Shown: piece after piece, positions 15,109 to 24,006 of the stretch
Position numbering within the stretch: position 1 is the first letter of the stretch
Layout of the letters: every line of letters begins with the position of its first letter
Made by a program: the position numbers and the translations under genes
Notes under the pieces: model-generated
What the model was told of the DNA's origin: nothing
Seen by the model: the letters and a program-made list of their open reading frames with translations, nothing else
The model's database searches: none
Source of the DNA: Marinilabiliaceae bacterium UBA5488
Lineage (GTDB): Bacteria; Bacteroidota; Bacteroidia; Bacteroidales; Marinilabiliaceae
NCBI GenBank assembly: GCA_002427105.1
Contig: DIPM01000036.1
Coordinates: 118,460-172,532 of the forward strand
DNA length: 54,073 nt
Direction: 5' to 3'

Positions 15109-16527
15109 CTATTTGAGTTTCATGCTTTCCCTAATCCATGATGATATTAATTCAAGGCTTACTGGGGAGAAGGTCTCTTCAATTTTTATATACTCAGCAG
15201 GGGAGCCTGATTCACAATTCTGAAATATATGATTTTGACCTGCCAGGGCTACTATCTTTATTTTTTTGTTGCCACCCCTGTTTACTGCTCTTTTAATTGC
15301 ATTTAGATTAGCTTCATGATTCACCTGCGTATCCTTTTCTCCATTAATGGCAAGAACGGGACATTGTACTTGCGACCAAAACTGAGCGGGGTCAGTTTTT
15401 AAGAAATAACGCATCCAGGGGTTGTTGACCGCGTTGATAGCCTGTGTGAATTCCGATATTTTTGCACGGCGTTCATCTTCTCCCGGATTCTTCTTGTCCA
15501 ATTCGCTAACATACCATTCCATTGCATTATTTGCAAATAACTCTTGGTCAGACTCCTCAATTGCCATGTCCAGTACCTTCGCATTTGTTGCCAAAGTCTC
15601 GTCAATCAAGGCTTGCGGCGCTCCCGAAACCCTCATTATATCCCCGGTCTGCTTCAGGAGAAGATCCCTGCCATTAATTCCGGGGCCTGCAAGGGATACG
15701 ACAAAGGCGACCTTGTTATTACGTGCAGCCACTATGGATGCTATTAGTCCTCCTTCACTATGGCCTGCCAGTCCTATCTTCTTTTTGTTGATTAAGGGAT
15801 GATGCGTAAGATAGTCAAAAGCCGCCTCGGCATCATCGGCAAAATTTAAGGAGCTGGCGTTTTCATGCACCCCTTCCGATCCACCAACTCCTCTATCGTC
15901 GTATCGGAGTACTGCTATCCCCTTACGACTGAGGTGATCGGCCAACACCCAGAAGGGCTTGTGATTGAATACACTTTCATCCCGGTCTTGAGGTCCCGAC
16001 CCGGAGATAAGAACTACCGCAGCAAAAGGGCCCTCACCTTCGGGCAAAGTTAGACTCCCTGCGAGCTTGAAGTTTTCAGCCTTATTAATAAACTTTACTT
16101 CTTCCACGCGGTAGGGGAAGGGAGGCTTAGGCTCTTGAGGCCGATTGTAAACCACGGCGTTAGTACCTTTTTTCAGATTAAGAATGAAGAACAGACCGCC
16201 TTGCTTCCATGCTCCTGAAAGCAGGGTGTCATTGCTAAAAACGCCGGAGTAACTGCCTTGTATAGCAGGCACATCCACATCAATCGTGTCTCCATTGAGA
16301 TTGACCTTGCCGCAGGGGATACCAAAAGCCCCCTGATCGGGCGAGTCGAGAGTCGCCTCAAGTATTTCAGCCTCGCTAAGGCTAAAATTGAGAACCAGGC
16401 TGAGATTGCCGGCCGGAGTGTTCAGGACGCCCGACCATGGGCCTTCGATGTCGTTGGCTGAGCGTTGGCCGCTTGCCGCAATATTAAGGACAAACAAAAC
16501 ACAGATTAGAGAAGTGATGCTTTTCAT
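15109..16527 (-). CDS. Secreted alpha/beta hydrolase with N-terminal beta domain
   Basis: 472 residues from the ATG at 16527, beginning with signal peptide MKSITSLICVLFVLNIAASG. Residues of about 25-120 form a beta-rich domain (GPWSGVLNTPAGNLSLVLNF), then an alpha/beta hydrolase core with the oxyanion segment SGSGPQDRDES, the strand YDDRGVGGSEG and the nucleophile Ser257 in GHSEGG; NGEKDTQVN and GQNHIFQ supply Asp and His. This arrangement is common for peptidase S9/dienelactone-type hydrolases exported by Bacteroidota. The upstream ATG at 16560 is rejected because a -7 box lies at 16547-16554. Confidence 0.85.
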   Translation of the reverse strand: MKSITSLICVLFVLNIAASGQRSANDIEGPWSGVLNTPAGNLSLVLNFSLSEAEILEATLDSPDQGAFGIPCGKVNLNGDTIDVDVPAIQGSYSGVFSNDTLLSGAWKQGGLFFILNLKKGTNAVVYNRPQEPKPPFPYRVEEVKFINKAENFKLAGSLTLPEGEGPFAAVVLISGSGPQDRDESVFNHKPFWVLADHLSRKGIAVLRYDDRGVGGSEGVHENASSLNFADDAEAAFDYLTHHPLINKKKIGLAGHSEGGLIASIVAARNNKVAFVVSLAGPGINGRDLLLKQTGDIMRVSGAPQALIDETLATNAKVLDMAIEESDQELFANNAMEWYVSELDKKNPGEDERRAKISEFTQAINAVNNPWMRYFLKTDPAQFWSQVQCPVLAINGEKDTQVNHEANLNAIKRAVNRGGNKKIKIVALAGQNHIFQNCESGSPAEYIKIEETFSPVSLELISSWIRESMKLK

Positions 16528-16863
16528 AGTTTTATAAGTTGAAACCCAAATATAACACAATTTGAATAATGGAACGAAGAATTTTTAAGCCCAAATCGGG
16601 GTGAGTATTGTTGTTAGAAATTATATCTTTATTGTTTGAAAAAACAATTTTGAGCGTAATAGGTCTTATAATGGCCTTTTTCGATGTTTGAGCAAGATGT
16701 GTTTATTGATAAGAGTTTAACCTTTTGAGACTTATGTTATATTGATGTTTTTAATTGTCATATCAAGTAGAACCGTCTCTGAAAGGGCAAAAGCATAAGC
16801 AGGATTAATATCGTTGTTTGCAATTTAATTGAATTAAAACATATAAAAAGTACAGATTTAGGC
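16528..16863. other. Divergent intergenic region
   Basis: 336 bp between the hydrolase and the SDR gene. Apart from the minus-strand promoter box at 16547-16554 there is AT-rich sequence with no open frame or hairpin that I would support. Confidence 0.5.
16547..16554 (-). promoter_or_regulatory. -7 promoter element of the secreted hydrolase gene
   Basis: The minus strand reads TATATTTG, matching TAnnTTTG, 19 bp before ATG 16527. It decides the start codon of the hydrolase. Confidence 0.65.
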
Positions 16864-17631
16864 ATGAAAAAAACAGCACTTATTACAGGGGCGACTTCCG
16901 GTATTGGGAGAGCTACAGCATTAAGACTTAGTCGCATTGGTTACTCTCTGATTGTTACAGGAAGGAGGGCTGATAGGCTTAAGACTCTGGTGGATGAAGT
17001 GGAGAAGAAGGGAGGCAGCTGCAAGACCCTTTGCTTCGATATTCAGCGAAAAGATGAGCTTGATAAGGCTATGGATAGCCTTGGGAAAGACCTTGAGGGT
17101 ATCGACTTGCTTGTGAATAACGCGGGACTGGCCTCTACTGCTGAACCCATTCATTCTGCCGATTGGAACGATTGGGAGAGGATGATAGATACTAATGTTA
17201 AAGGCTTATTGGCTGTGAGCCAAAGAGTGATTCCGGGTATGATACAACGCCGCTCAGGACATATTGTTAACCTTAGCTCGATTGCCGGCAAGGAAACATA
17301 CGCCAATGGAAATGTATATTGTGCTACCAAACATGCAGTTGAAGCACTAACAAAAGGGATGCGTATTGATTTGCTGCAATACGGAATAAAGGTGTCGTCT
17401 ATTTCACCGGGCATGGTTGAGACAGAGTTCTCGGTGGTGCGCTACCATGGCGATCAGGAAAAGGCTGATGCCGTTTATCAGGGACTTACACCCTTATATG
17501 CTGAGGACGTGGCAGAGGCTATTGAGTTTATCGTTACCCGACCGGCTCATGTCAATGTTAACGACCTCTTGCTTATGCCAACAGCTCAGGCAAGTGGTGT
17601 ATATAATTATCGACAGACGAAAAACAGTTAA
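16864..17631 (+). CDS. Classical SDR oxidoreductase (YdfG-like)
   Basis: A 255-residue short-chain dehydrogenase. It has the cofactor motif TGATSGIG (8-15), then NNAG in the middle, a catalytic serine in NLSSIAG and the YCATK form of YxxxK. Two arginines after the second strand (GRRADR) favour NADP. Overall it resembles the NADP-dependent 3-hydroxy acid / serine dehydrogenase group (YdfG). Cytoplasmic, single-gene unit; low-complexity repeats start just after the stop codon. Confidence 0.88.
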   Translation: MKKTALITGATSGIGRATALRLSRIGYSLIVTGRRADRLKTLVDEVEKKGGSCKTLCFDIQRKDELDKAMDSLGKDLEGIDLLVNNAGLASTAEPIHSADWNDWERMIDTNVKGLLAVSQRVIPGMIQRRSGHIVNLSSIAGKETYANGNVYCATKHAVEALTKGMRIDLLQYGIKVSSISPGMVETEFSVVRYHGDQEKADAVYQGLTPLYAEDVAEAIEFIVTRPAHVNVNDLLLMPTAQASGVYNYRQTKNS

Positions 17632-17637
17632 CAGCTT

Positions 17638-17775
17638 AGCAGTTAGCAGTTATCAGTCATCAGTCATCAGTTATCAGTCATCAGTTATCAGTTTGAAGTT
17701 CAAAACTCATAACCCATAACTTATAATTCATAACCCATAACTCATATCTGATTCTTAACCCTTAACCCTTAACCC
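17638..17775. repeat. Low-complexity intergenic repeats (CAGTCATCAGT and CATAACCCATAA types)
   Basis: Two blocks in a row: about 60 bp of CAGTTATCAGTCATCAGT words, then about 70 bp of ACTCATAACCCATAACT and CTTAACCCTTAACC words. They directly precede a gene remnant. Confidence 0.8.
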
Positions 17776-17788
17776 ATAGCTCATTTTA

Positions 17789-17914
17789 GCAGTTCAGAAA
17801 GAAAACTATGCTCATAAAATGTATTTAAAGCTTGGCTTTGAGATAATTGAAGAAACCGACGTGGAATATATTATGGTTAAGCATATTGGCCGTTATTCCG
17901 CCATTGTTGGTTAA
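17789..17914 (+). pseudogene. C-terminal remnant of a GNAT acetyltransferase
   Basis: A frame of 41 codons without a start ends at TAA 17912. It reads AVQKENYAHKMYLKLGFEII and then EETDVEYIMVKH, which is the characteristic C-terminal end of GNAT acetyltransferases (the A-x-x-xY-x-KLGF segment). The N-terminal two thirds are absent and the preceding sequence is low-complexity repeat, with an in-frame stop at 17777. Confidence 0.75.
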
Positions 17915-17921
17915 TACCCTG

Positions 17922-17955
17922 GCGGCAGGGCATTAGAGTAGCCCTGCTGCTTTTT
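17922..17955 (+). terminator. Terminator hairpin overlapping the tolC-like gene end
   Basis: GCGGCAGGGC and GCCCTGCTGC pair over 10 bp with one wobble, then TTTTT on the plus strand. It may have ended the decayed acetyltransferase gene; on the minus strand it contains the stop codon of the outer-membrane efflux gene. Confidence 0.6.
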
Positions 17956-19351
17956 GGTAATAGCTCTGGTTGAGGCGGAGACGGCTCAGCGAGTTGATAT
18001 ATTCGCTATAGGCACTTTGCCACATACTTTGAGCTTCCATGTATTCCGAAAGAGTCTGCATCCCTGAGTTGTAGCGGTTTTCGCTAACGCGAAGGTTTTC
18101 CTGAGCCTGAGCCAGTGATTTTTTTGTTAACTCTACTTCAAGTGCAGATTCAACAAGCTTGTCGTGAGCCTGCAAAAGCTCCAGCTCCATAAGTTGAGCC
18201 AGATCTTCACGCTGGAGCATTGCCATATTCTTTTCTGCTTCGGATGCACGGATCTTATTATGCCCTTCTCCCCAGTGAAAGATGGGTATTTTGAGAGATA
18301 CAAGTGCTGAGAAGGATGTCGCGTCAAGCAGTTTGTTGTCGTTAAGCTCCAGACCGTTTATGTAGCCGTAGTTGGCTGCCACACCCAGGTTAGGCATAAA
18401 GTCACTTCGTGTAAGTTTCACTTCCTGTTCCTTTAAGAGTATCTGCTGTTCAAGCATGGCGTATTCAGGGCGTGAGCTTATATCACTTATATTGTCGTAG
18501 TCAAACTCAGTAATATCATCAAAAGTGTGGGGCAGGATTATTTCGCTGTCAAAAGGAAGTCCTGTTACATGACACAGGTTCTTAAGCGCAAGCCCGTAAC
18601 CGTTTTGTGCACGGCGCAGTTGCAATTCAGCCTCGTTAAGTTTTACCAGAACCTTTAACATATCGTTTTGATGCTTGAGGCCAACCTCCACTGCGTTTTG
18701 CACATCTTGCAGCAGTCCCTCGAGCAGTTCTTTATACGACTCAGCAAGTTTTATTAGCTCCTTTGTTTTTACGCAGGTCCAGTAGGCTTCATCAGCCTTC
18801 ACTATTACTTCAGCATGAGTCAGATCCCGGTTCAGGTCTGCAATTCTGTCTCCTATTTGAGCCATACGGTAGGCCGAAGAAATCTTCCCTCCCATATAAA
18901 TTGGCTGCTCGGCACTTATACCGGCCATCCATGTGTTCTTAAGGTCGAAGATCAGGTCGATACCGGGGAAGAAGGCATATTGATTGAAGACAGGGTTGCC
19001 GTCAGCTCCCATAACCGGACTTCCGCCGGTGCCAAGCATAACATTCGGGAGTAACTCGCCTGTTGCCGGGTCGCTGATATAGGTTGGGAGGTAGCCCCCC
19101 GGTATCTGAGTCTCAAATTTACTGTCTGAATACAGATAGTTGCCCGATAGGGAAAACTTGGGCAGGTAATTGGCCTTATATGCCTTTAGCGTATATAAGG
19201 CTTTTTCCTTATTTAGCTTTGCTAGGGTCACTGCCTTGTTGTTTTCAAGAGCCAGAGCACGGCATTGCTCAGGACTCATTTCCTGCCCCTTTACCCAAAG
19301 GGGCAGGAGCAAAGAAGTAAAAAGAACTAAGACTATGTTTTTGATTTGCAT
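17933..19351 (-). CDS. TolC-family outer membrane efflux channel
   Basis: 472 residues from ATG 19351, starting with signal peptide MQIKNIVLVLFTSLLLPLWV. The rest shows the doubled TolC pattern of long alternating helices and beta segments; GLKHQNDMLKVLVKLNEAEL and RYNSGMQTLSEYMEAQSMWQ are the equivalent helix-turn positions of the two halves. It forms the outer-membrane duct of the tripartite pump. It is the last gene of the minus-strand operon adaptor-pump-channel. Longer starts at 19372 or 19405 would run into the pump gene and lack a proper signal peptide. Confidence 0.9.
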   Translation of the reverse strand: MQIKNIVLVLFTSLLLPLWVKGQEMSPEQCRALALENNKAVTLAKLNKEKALYTLKAYKANYLPKFSLSGNYLYSDSKFETQIPGGYLPTYISDPATGELLPNVMLGTGGSPVMGADGNPVFNQYAFFPGIDLIFDLKNTWMAGISAEQPIYMGGKISSAYRMAQIGDRIADLNRDLTHAEVIVKADEAYWTCVKTKELIKLAESYKELLEGLLQDVQNAVEVGLKHQNDMLKVLVKLNEAELQLRRAQNGYGLALKNLCHVTGLPFDSEIILPHTFDDITEFDYDNISDISSRPEYAMLEQQILLKEQEVKLTRSDFMPNLGVAANYGYINGLELNDNKLLDATSFSALVSLKIPIFHWGEGHNKIRASEAEKNMAMLQREDLAQLMELELLQAHDKLVESALEVELTKKSLAQAQENLRVSENRYNSGMQTLSEYMEAQSMWQSAYSEYINSLSRLRLNQSYYQKAAGLL

Positions 19352-19373
19352 CGTTATACTCGGTTTAATCATA

Positions 19374-22300
19374 TCACTTAAGCTTAATTTTAAAGAAGAT
19401 AGCATAGAGTACCGGGATGAAAAGCAGGGTAATCAGCGTACCAACTAATAGACCGCCCATAATCACTACAGCTGCAGGCCCGAAAAGCGGGTCGTTAAGC
19501 AGGGGTATCATACCCAGGATGGTGGTGAGCGATGCCAGCATTACCGGCCGGAAACGATTTTCAGAGCTGTCCATCAATGCCTTTACCGGTTCCACGCCTT
19601 CCGAAATCTGCAGGGTGATTTCATCCATCAAAACAATTCCGTTTTTTATAAGCATGCCCACCAGCCCCAAAGCTGCTACTATGGCTACGAAGCCGAAGGT
19701 CTTGCCCGAAATCAGCATTCCGGCAATGATGCCGATTGAAAGCAAGGGCATACAAAGTATGATAACCAGAGGCTTTCTATAATCCTTAAATAGCATTATC
19801 AATATCGCTATCATCAGGATAACAGCCAGCGGATAGTACTTAAACAGGTACTTGGTGGACTGCTGGCTGGCCTTATGCTCGCCTTCCCAGCTCAGGCTGT
19901 AACCCGCGGGCAAGTCTATCTCTTCTATTTGGGCGGCAATGCTTTGCCGTGCACTTTCAACGGCCAGGCCGGGAACGGGATAGCACTGCACGCTCATGGC
20001 ACGTTCGCCGTTGCTGCGTATAACCACCGGTTCTTCCCAGTTTATATAAACCCCGCTTGAAGCCTGACTCAGGGGAATGGTTTGCATTATAGATTCCAGA
20101 ATTTCTTCTTCCGAAACGCTTCCTGTCAGCAGGCCCTGTATGCTTTCGCGGTCGATACTGCTCAAGGATGGCAGCAAGCCGAATACAGGGGTGTTCTCCA
20201 ACGATTCGATGGGCTTGCCGTCCTTGTCAACAGTTTTTAGAGTTATTGCTTTACTTTCTATACCATCGTAAAATTCGGCTATGGGAATGCCGTCGGTTGC
20301 GCTCATAACAGAGAGCCCTATGTCACGGCGACTCAAGCCCAGACCACGAGCTAACGCTTGGTTGTAATCAATCATCAGTACCGGAACCTTTTGGGGCCAG
20401 TTGCTTGTTGGCATATAAACCGCCTGACTTTCAGCGATAATATCCATGGCATGAGCCCTTAGCTGTTTTAGTACCTCTGGGTCGGGCCCGCGGAATTCAA
20501 CTTCTATGGGGAATTTTTCATACATCAGGTTGTAGCGTTTCACCCTTATATAAGCATCCGGATAGTTTTCGTTAAGGTAGTTTTGTATCTCATCAATTGA
20601 TGCAACCAGAGCTTTGGATGAGACATAATCAACAATCAGTTCACCATACGATAGAGAAGGGTCGGCAATGGTTCTGACAAGGTTGTAGCGGGCGAGCGTT
20701 CCGCCGATTGAAGTCGTTACATGCCTTACATCTTCACGTGCCAGCAGATAGTCCTCTATTTCGCTCAAATCGGCCTTTGTCCGTGAGCTGTTCAGGCCCT
20801 CATTCAGTTTGTACTCAATATATAGCTGGTCGTAATCCATATCGGGAAAGAAGCCCTGAGGCAAAAAGCGGAAGCAGAAAACGCTTATAAGAACCAGTGC
20901 TACGCCCGTAGCCAGAGTGATAAACCGGTGCGACAAGGTCCAGTTGAGGACCTTGCGAAGGGCTTTATAGTATTTGTTGTCGTAGGGATCCTTCCCGCTG
21001 TCGCCATCCTTTATTTTTATGCTTTTATCGGCCAAAATAGGAATTAGCGTCAAGGCTAATACCCAGCTTAGCAAAAGCGATACAGCAAGCACTATGAAGA
21101 GGTCGCGCACGTAGAAGCCCGCTGTGTCGGGTGACAAGAATATGGGCAGAAAGGCCAGAATTGCTATTAGCGTAGCTCCCAGCAGTGGCATAGCAGTTTT
21201 AATGCCTATAGCCGTGAGAGCCTTTTTGCGTTCATGTCCGCATTGGAGGTCAATTTGTATGCCGTCGAGGATAACGATAGCATTGTCAACCAATATACCC
21301 ATTGCAAGTACGAAGGATGCCAGTGATACTCTCTGGAGGGTGCCATCGAAGAGTTGCAAAATCATCAGCGAGCCCAGAACGGTAACCAGCAAGTTTAAGC
21401 CCAGTATCAGACCGCTGCGAAGTCCCATGGTGAAAATCAGGAGAATTACTACGATGAGTACTGACTCTATAAGGTTGATAACAAAGGAGTTTAAGGCTGT
21501 ATTAACCCTTTCCGGCTGGAAGAATATTTTGTGAACTTCCATGCCGGCAGGCAGACGTTCTTCCTTCAGGTTTTCCATTACCCGGTCAACCTGCTTACCT
21601 ATTTTTGTAATGTCGCTTTCTCCCAGTGCGGAAACGGCAATTCCCAGAGCCTGTTTTTTGTCGTATCTCAAATCGTTGCGTACCGGGCTGGCATAGTTCT
21701 CCTTGATTCGGGCAATATCGCGAAGGCGCAACTGGTCGTTTTCATGCCCTTGCAGTAGAAGCATGCCTATATCTTCCACTGTGCGGTATTTGTCGTTGAC
21801 TGCAACTCTTATTCTTGCCTCACCACTTTCGTAGTAACCCGAGTATATGGTTTGGTTTTGCCCCTGAAGAGTTGACAGAACCTCGGCAGGGTGTACACCA
21901 AGATTAGCCAGCTTGTCTTGAAACAGCTCAATTTCAATATTTAACTTTTGTTTACCGTAGATGCTGACATTAGAAACTCCTTCAATTTTAAGGAGTTCCT
22001 TTTTTATCAGTTCAGCATATTTTACAGCCTCCTGATTGTCGTATCCTTCGTAGCTGAGGGCATACATCATTCCATACATATCGCCAAAATCGTCCATCAC
22101 CACAGAGGGCGATGCCCCTTCCGGCATACTGCTTTGAACCATGTTTACCTTACGACGAAGCATGTCCCAGTGCTGCTCTACTTCCGGGTTGGGCACTGTG
22201 GTTGCCAGCTCAACGGTAATCATGGATACATCGTTCATTGAGCGGCTGCTGATATTGCCAATGCCCTTCATCGAGCGGATGCTTTTCTCCAGCTTATCAG

Positions 22301-22493
22301 TCACTTCCAGTTCTATCTGATGAGCAGAGGCTCCCGGGTAAAGCGTTACCACTGTAGCCACCTTGACCTTAATCTCGGGGTCTTCGGTTTTGCTCATGCC
22401 GTGGTAGGCAAAAAATCCGCCCACTATCAATACCATCGTTAGGAAATAGATAAGTTTTCTATTTCCCAGTGCCCAGCTTCCTACGTCTTTCAT
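19374..22493 (-). CDS. RND efflux pump permease subunit
   Basis: A 1039-residue inner-membrane RND transporter with the duplicated layout of helix 1, large periplasmic loop, five helices, second loop and the remaining helices. In helix 4 the proton-relay position reads GILVDNAIVI, so the second aspartate of the DD pair of AcrB-type pumps is asparagine; helix 11 has GLVGMLIKNGIVLMDEI. It drives export with the proton gradient. The substrate is unknown. Its start overlaps the end of the adaptor gene by four bases, a sign of translational coupling, and the channel gene follows 22 bp later. Confidence 0.93.
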   Translation of the reverse strand: MKDVGSWALGNRKLIYFLTMVLIVGGFFAYHGMSKTEDPEIKVKVATVVTLYPGASAHQIELEVTDKLEKSIRSMKGIGNISSRSMNDVSMITVELATTVPNPEVEQHWDMLRRKVNMVQSSMPEGASPSVVMDDFGDMYGMMYALSYEGYDNQEAVKYAELIKKELLKIEGVSNVSIYGKQKLNIEIELFQDKLANLGVHPAEVLSTLQGQNQTIYSGYYESGEARIRVAVNDKYRTVEDIGMLLLQGHENDQLRLRDIARIKENYASPVRNDLRYDKKQALGIAVSALGESDITKIGKQVDRVMENLKEERLPAGMEVHKIFFQPERVNTALNSFVINLIESVLIVVILLIFTMGLRSGLILGLNLLVTVLGSLMILQLFDGTLQRVSLASFVLAMGILVDNAIVILDGIQIDLQCGHERKKALTAIGIKTAMPLLGATLIAILAFLPIFLSPDTAGFYVRDLFIVLAVSLLLSWVLALTLIPILADKSIKIKDGDSGKDPYDNKYYKALRKVLNWTLSHRFITLATGVALVLISVFCFRFLPQGFFPDMDYDQLYIEYKLNEGLNSSRTKADLSEIEDYLLAREDVRHVTTSIGGTLARYNLVRTIADPSLSYGELIVDYVSSKALVASIDEIQNYLNENYPDAYIRVKRYNLMYEKFPIEVEFRGPDPEVLKQLRAHAMDIIAESQAVYMPTSNWPQKVPVLMIDYNQALARGLGLSRRDIGLSVMSATDGIPIAEFYDGIESKAITLKTVDKDGKPIESLENTPVFGLLPSLSSIDRESIQGLLTGSVSEEEILESIMQTIPLSQASSGVYINWEEPVVIRSNGERAMSVQCYPVPGLAVESARQSIAAQIEEIDLPAGYSLSWEGEHKASQQSTKYLFKYYPLAVILMIAILIMLFKDYRKPLVIILCMPLLSIGIIAGMLISGKTFGFVAIVAALGLVGMLIKNGIVLMDEITLQISEGVEPVKALMDSSENRFRPVMLASLTTILGMIPLLNDPLFGPAAVVIMGGLLVGTLITLLFIPVLYAIFFKIKLK

Positions 22494-23557
22494 AACAAGC
22501 CTCCTATATTGGTTTTTTCAGCTTGTGGCAGTAGTTTTACTTTTTCACCCTCGCTAAGAAAATGCACCCCTGCTGTTACAACTTGCTCTCCGGCTTCGAG
22601 GCCTTTGGAAATTATTATTCGGCCGTCATTTGTGATTTCACTCACTGTAATGGCTCTCGCGTTTATGCTCTGCTGAGCCTCGTTATAAATCCAAACCGTG
22701 GGGCTATCATTTATTTGAAACATGGCAGACAAGGGGAGGCTCACCAGTCCGGAGCTTTGTCTTTTGTATGCTATGTTGACCATGGTTGTCATACCCGCTG
22801 AAGGCAGCGTTGTGCCGGGCAGCTCCCTGAATCGGAGCCTTAGCGTGTAGAGCTGGTTTAGATTAGCCTTATGGTTGATTGATATGAGTTCGAGAGGAAA
22901 ATCAAAGGCCGGATATAGTTGGAAATTGCATGTGAAAGCCTCAAAGTCCTCGCGTCTGATATATTCAGAAGCAGGAATATTGATTTCTACTTCGGGGCTG
23001 CTGCTGCTAATCATCGAGAATACGGGCATCCCGGCTGCAACAGTCTCGTTGCTGTCGAAGTAGCGCTTTTGAATATAGCCGCTGAAAGGCGCCCGCAGCT
23101 TGGTGTCGGCCACGGCGTTTTTGTGAGCCTCATATTTAGCAGTTATCTGTTGCAGACCCAGCCTGGCCTTGTCGTAGTCGTTTTCGCTTACGCTGTTTTG
23201 TTCGTAGAGCCGTATAACTCTTTCAGCTTCGGCTTTTATCTGCCGATACTCGGCTTCGGTAGCGGCAAGTTGAAGAGCGTAGTCGCGCGAGTCCATCTCG
23301 GCCAGCACTTCGCCTTTGCCTACAAGTTGACCTTCCCTTACATAAAGTCGGGCAATGGGGCCGCTAATTCTGAAAGCAAGCTTGACTTCAGATGCGGCTT
23401 TTACCTTTCCCGGGAAGGAGAGGCTCTTAGCTTCGCCATAGGCGCGTGCTTTTTGAACCTTTACGGTTTTGACAACATTCTTTTCCTGCGTTTTCTGATT
23501 GCATCCCGAAATGCTCAGAACCAGGGCACATGAAATTCCGATTACAATATTTCGCAT
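22490..23557 (-). CDS. RND periplasmic adaptor (membrane fusion lipoprotein)
   Basis: A 355-residue lipoprotein, lipobox ISGC with cysteine 19. The lipoyl-like half (FPGKVKAASEVKLAFRISGP), a helical hairpin of about residues 95-145, the second lipoyl half (LRAPFSGYIQKRYFDSNETV) and the beta-barrel and membrane-proximal parts come in the expected order. It bridges the inner-membrane pump and the outer channel. First gene of the three-gene efflux operon; no regulator gene is next to it. Confidence 0.92.
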   Translation of the reverse strand: MRNIVIGISCALVLSISGCNQKTQEKNVVKTVKVQKARAYGEAKSLSFPGKVKAASEVKLAFRISGPIARLYVREGQLVGKGEVLAEMDSRDYALQLAATEAEYRQIKAEAERVIRLYEQNSVSENDYDKARLGLQQITAKYEAHKNAVADTKLRAPFSGYIQKRYFDSNETVAAGMPVFSMISSSSPEVEINIPASEYIRREDFEAFTCNFQLYPAFDFPLELISINHKANLNQLYTLRLRFRELPGTTLPSAGMTTMVNIAYKRQSSGLVSLPLSAMFQINDSPTVWIYNEAQQSINARAITVSEITNDGRIIISKGLEAGEQVVTAGVHFLSEGEKVKLLPQAEKTNIGGLL

Positions 23558-23723
23558 TATTATAACTATTTGTTTGCAGTGAGTTTAGTAAATGAGGGCT
23601 TTGAAAAATCACATCTTTCCGTGCCCGCGACTGGCTAATTTACTAACTTTTCAGCTATAAGCGGAAGCTACTTTCGTGATTCGTATTTTTTTTTGGATGA
23701 ATGGGCGAAATATGGCTATAAAG

Positions 23724-23735
23724 AGTGCTAGCACT
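23724..23735. promoter_or_regulatory. 12-bp perfect palindrome, possible operator
   Basis: AGTGCTAGCACT is its own reverse complement and lies 167 bp before the adaptor start. It is a possible binding site for a dimeric repressor; the regulator is not in the window. Confidence 0.35.
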
Positions 23736-23946
23736 TACGCAATATTATTTACTAACTTCGTTATTAGTGTTTTGTATGATTATGACAGGTGAAGAGTTTT
23801 GCTTTATTTGATTCTGAGACCCCTGTTCCTGTTAATGCTTTGTTGACTGACCTATATTTAGTTAAGGTCACCAACAACTGGCAAAGCTCGGTTGATAAGG
23901 TGTGGGTGAAATAAAAAAAGGAAAGGCTCGTTTCTTTTGAAGGATA

Positions 23947-23979
23947 TTTGATTCTCAACTGCCACCTTTTGTATCTTGA
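23947..23979 (+). promoter_or_regulatory. Promoter of the sigma factor operon
   Basis: A -33 TTTG (23947-23950), a 21-bp spacer and a -7 TATCTTGA (23972-23979, one base off the consensus) precede the ATG at 24007 by 27 bp. Confidence 0.55.
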
Positions 23980-24006
23980 GCATCATTAAGAAAAGCTTTT
24001 TAATTA

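Larger units (their letters stand above)
23558..24006. other. Divergent region between efflux operon and sigma factor operon
   Basis: 449 bp without a credible gene. It holds a perfect 12-bp palindrome at 23724-23735 and a promoter for the sigma gene at 23947-23979. No clear -7 box for the efflux operon was seen. Confidence 0.5.
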
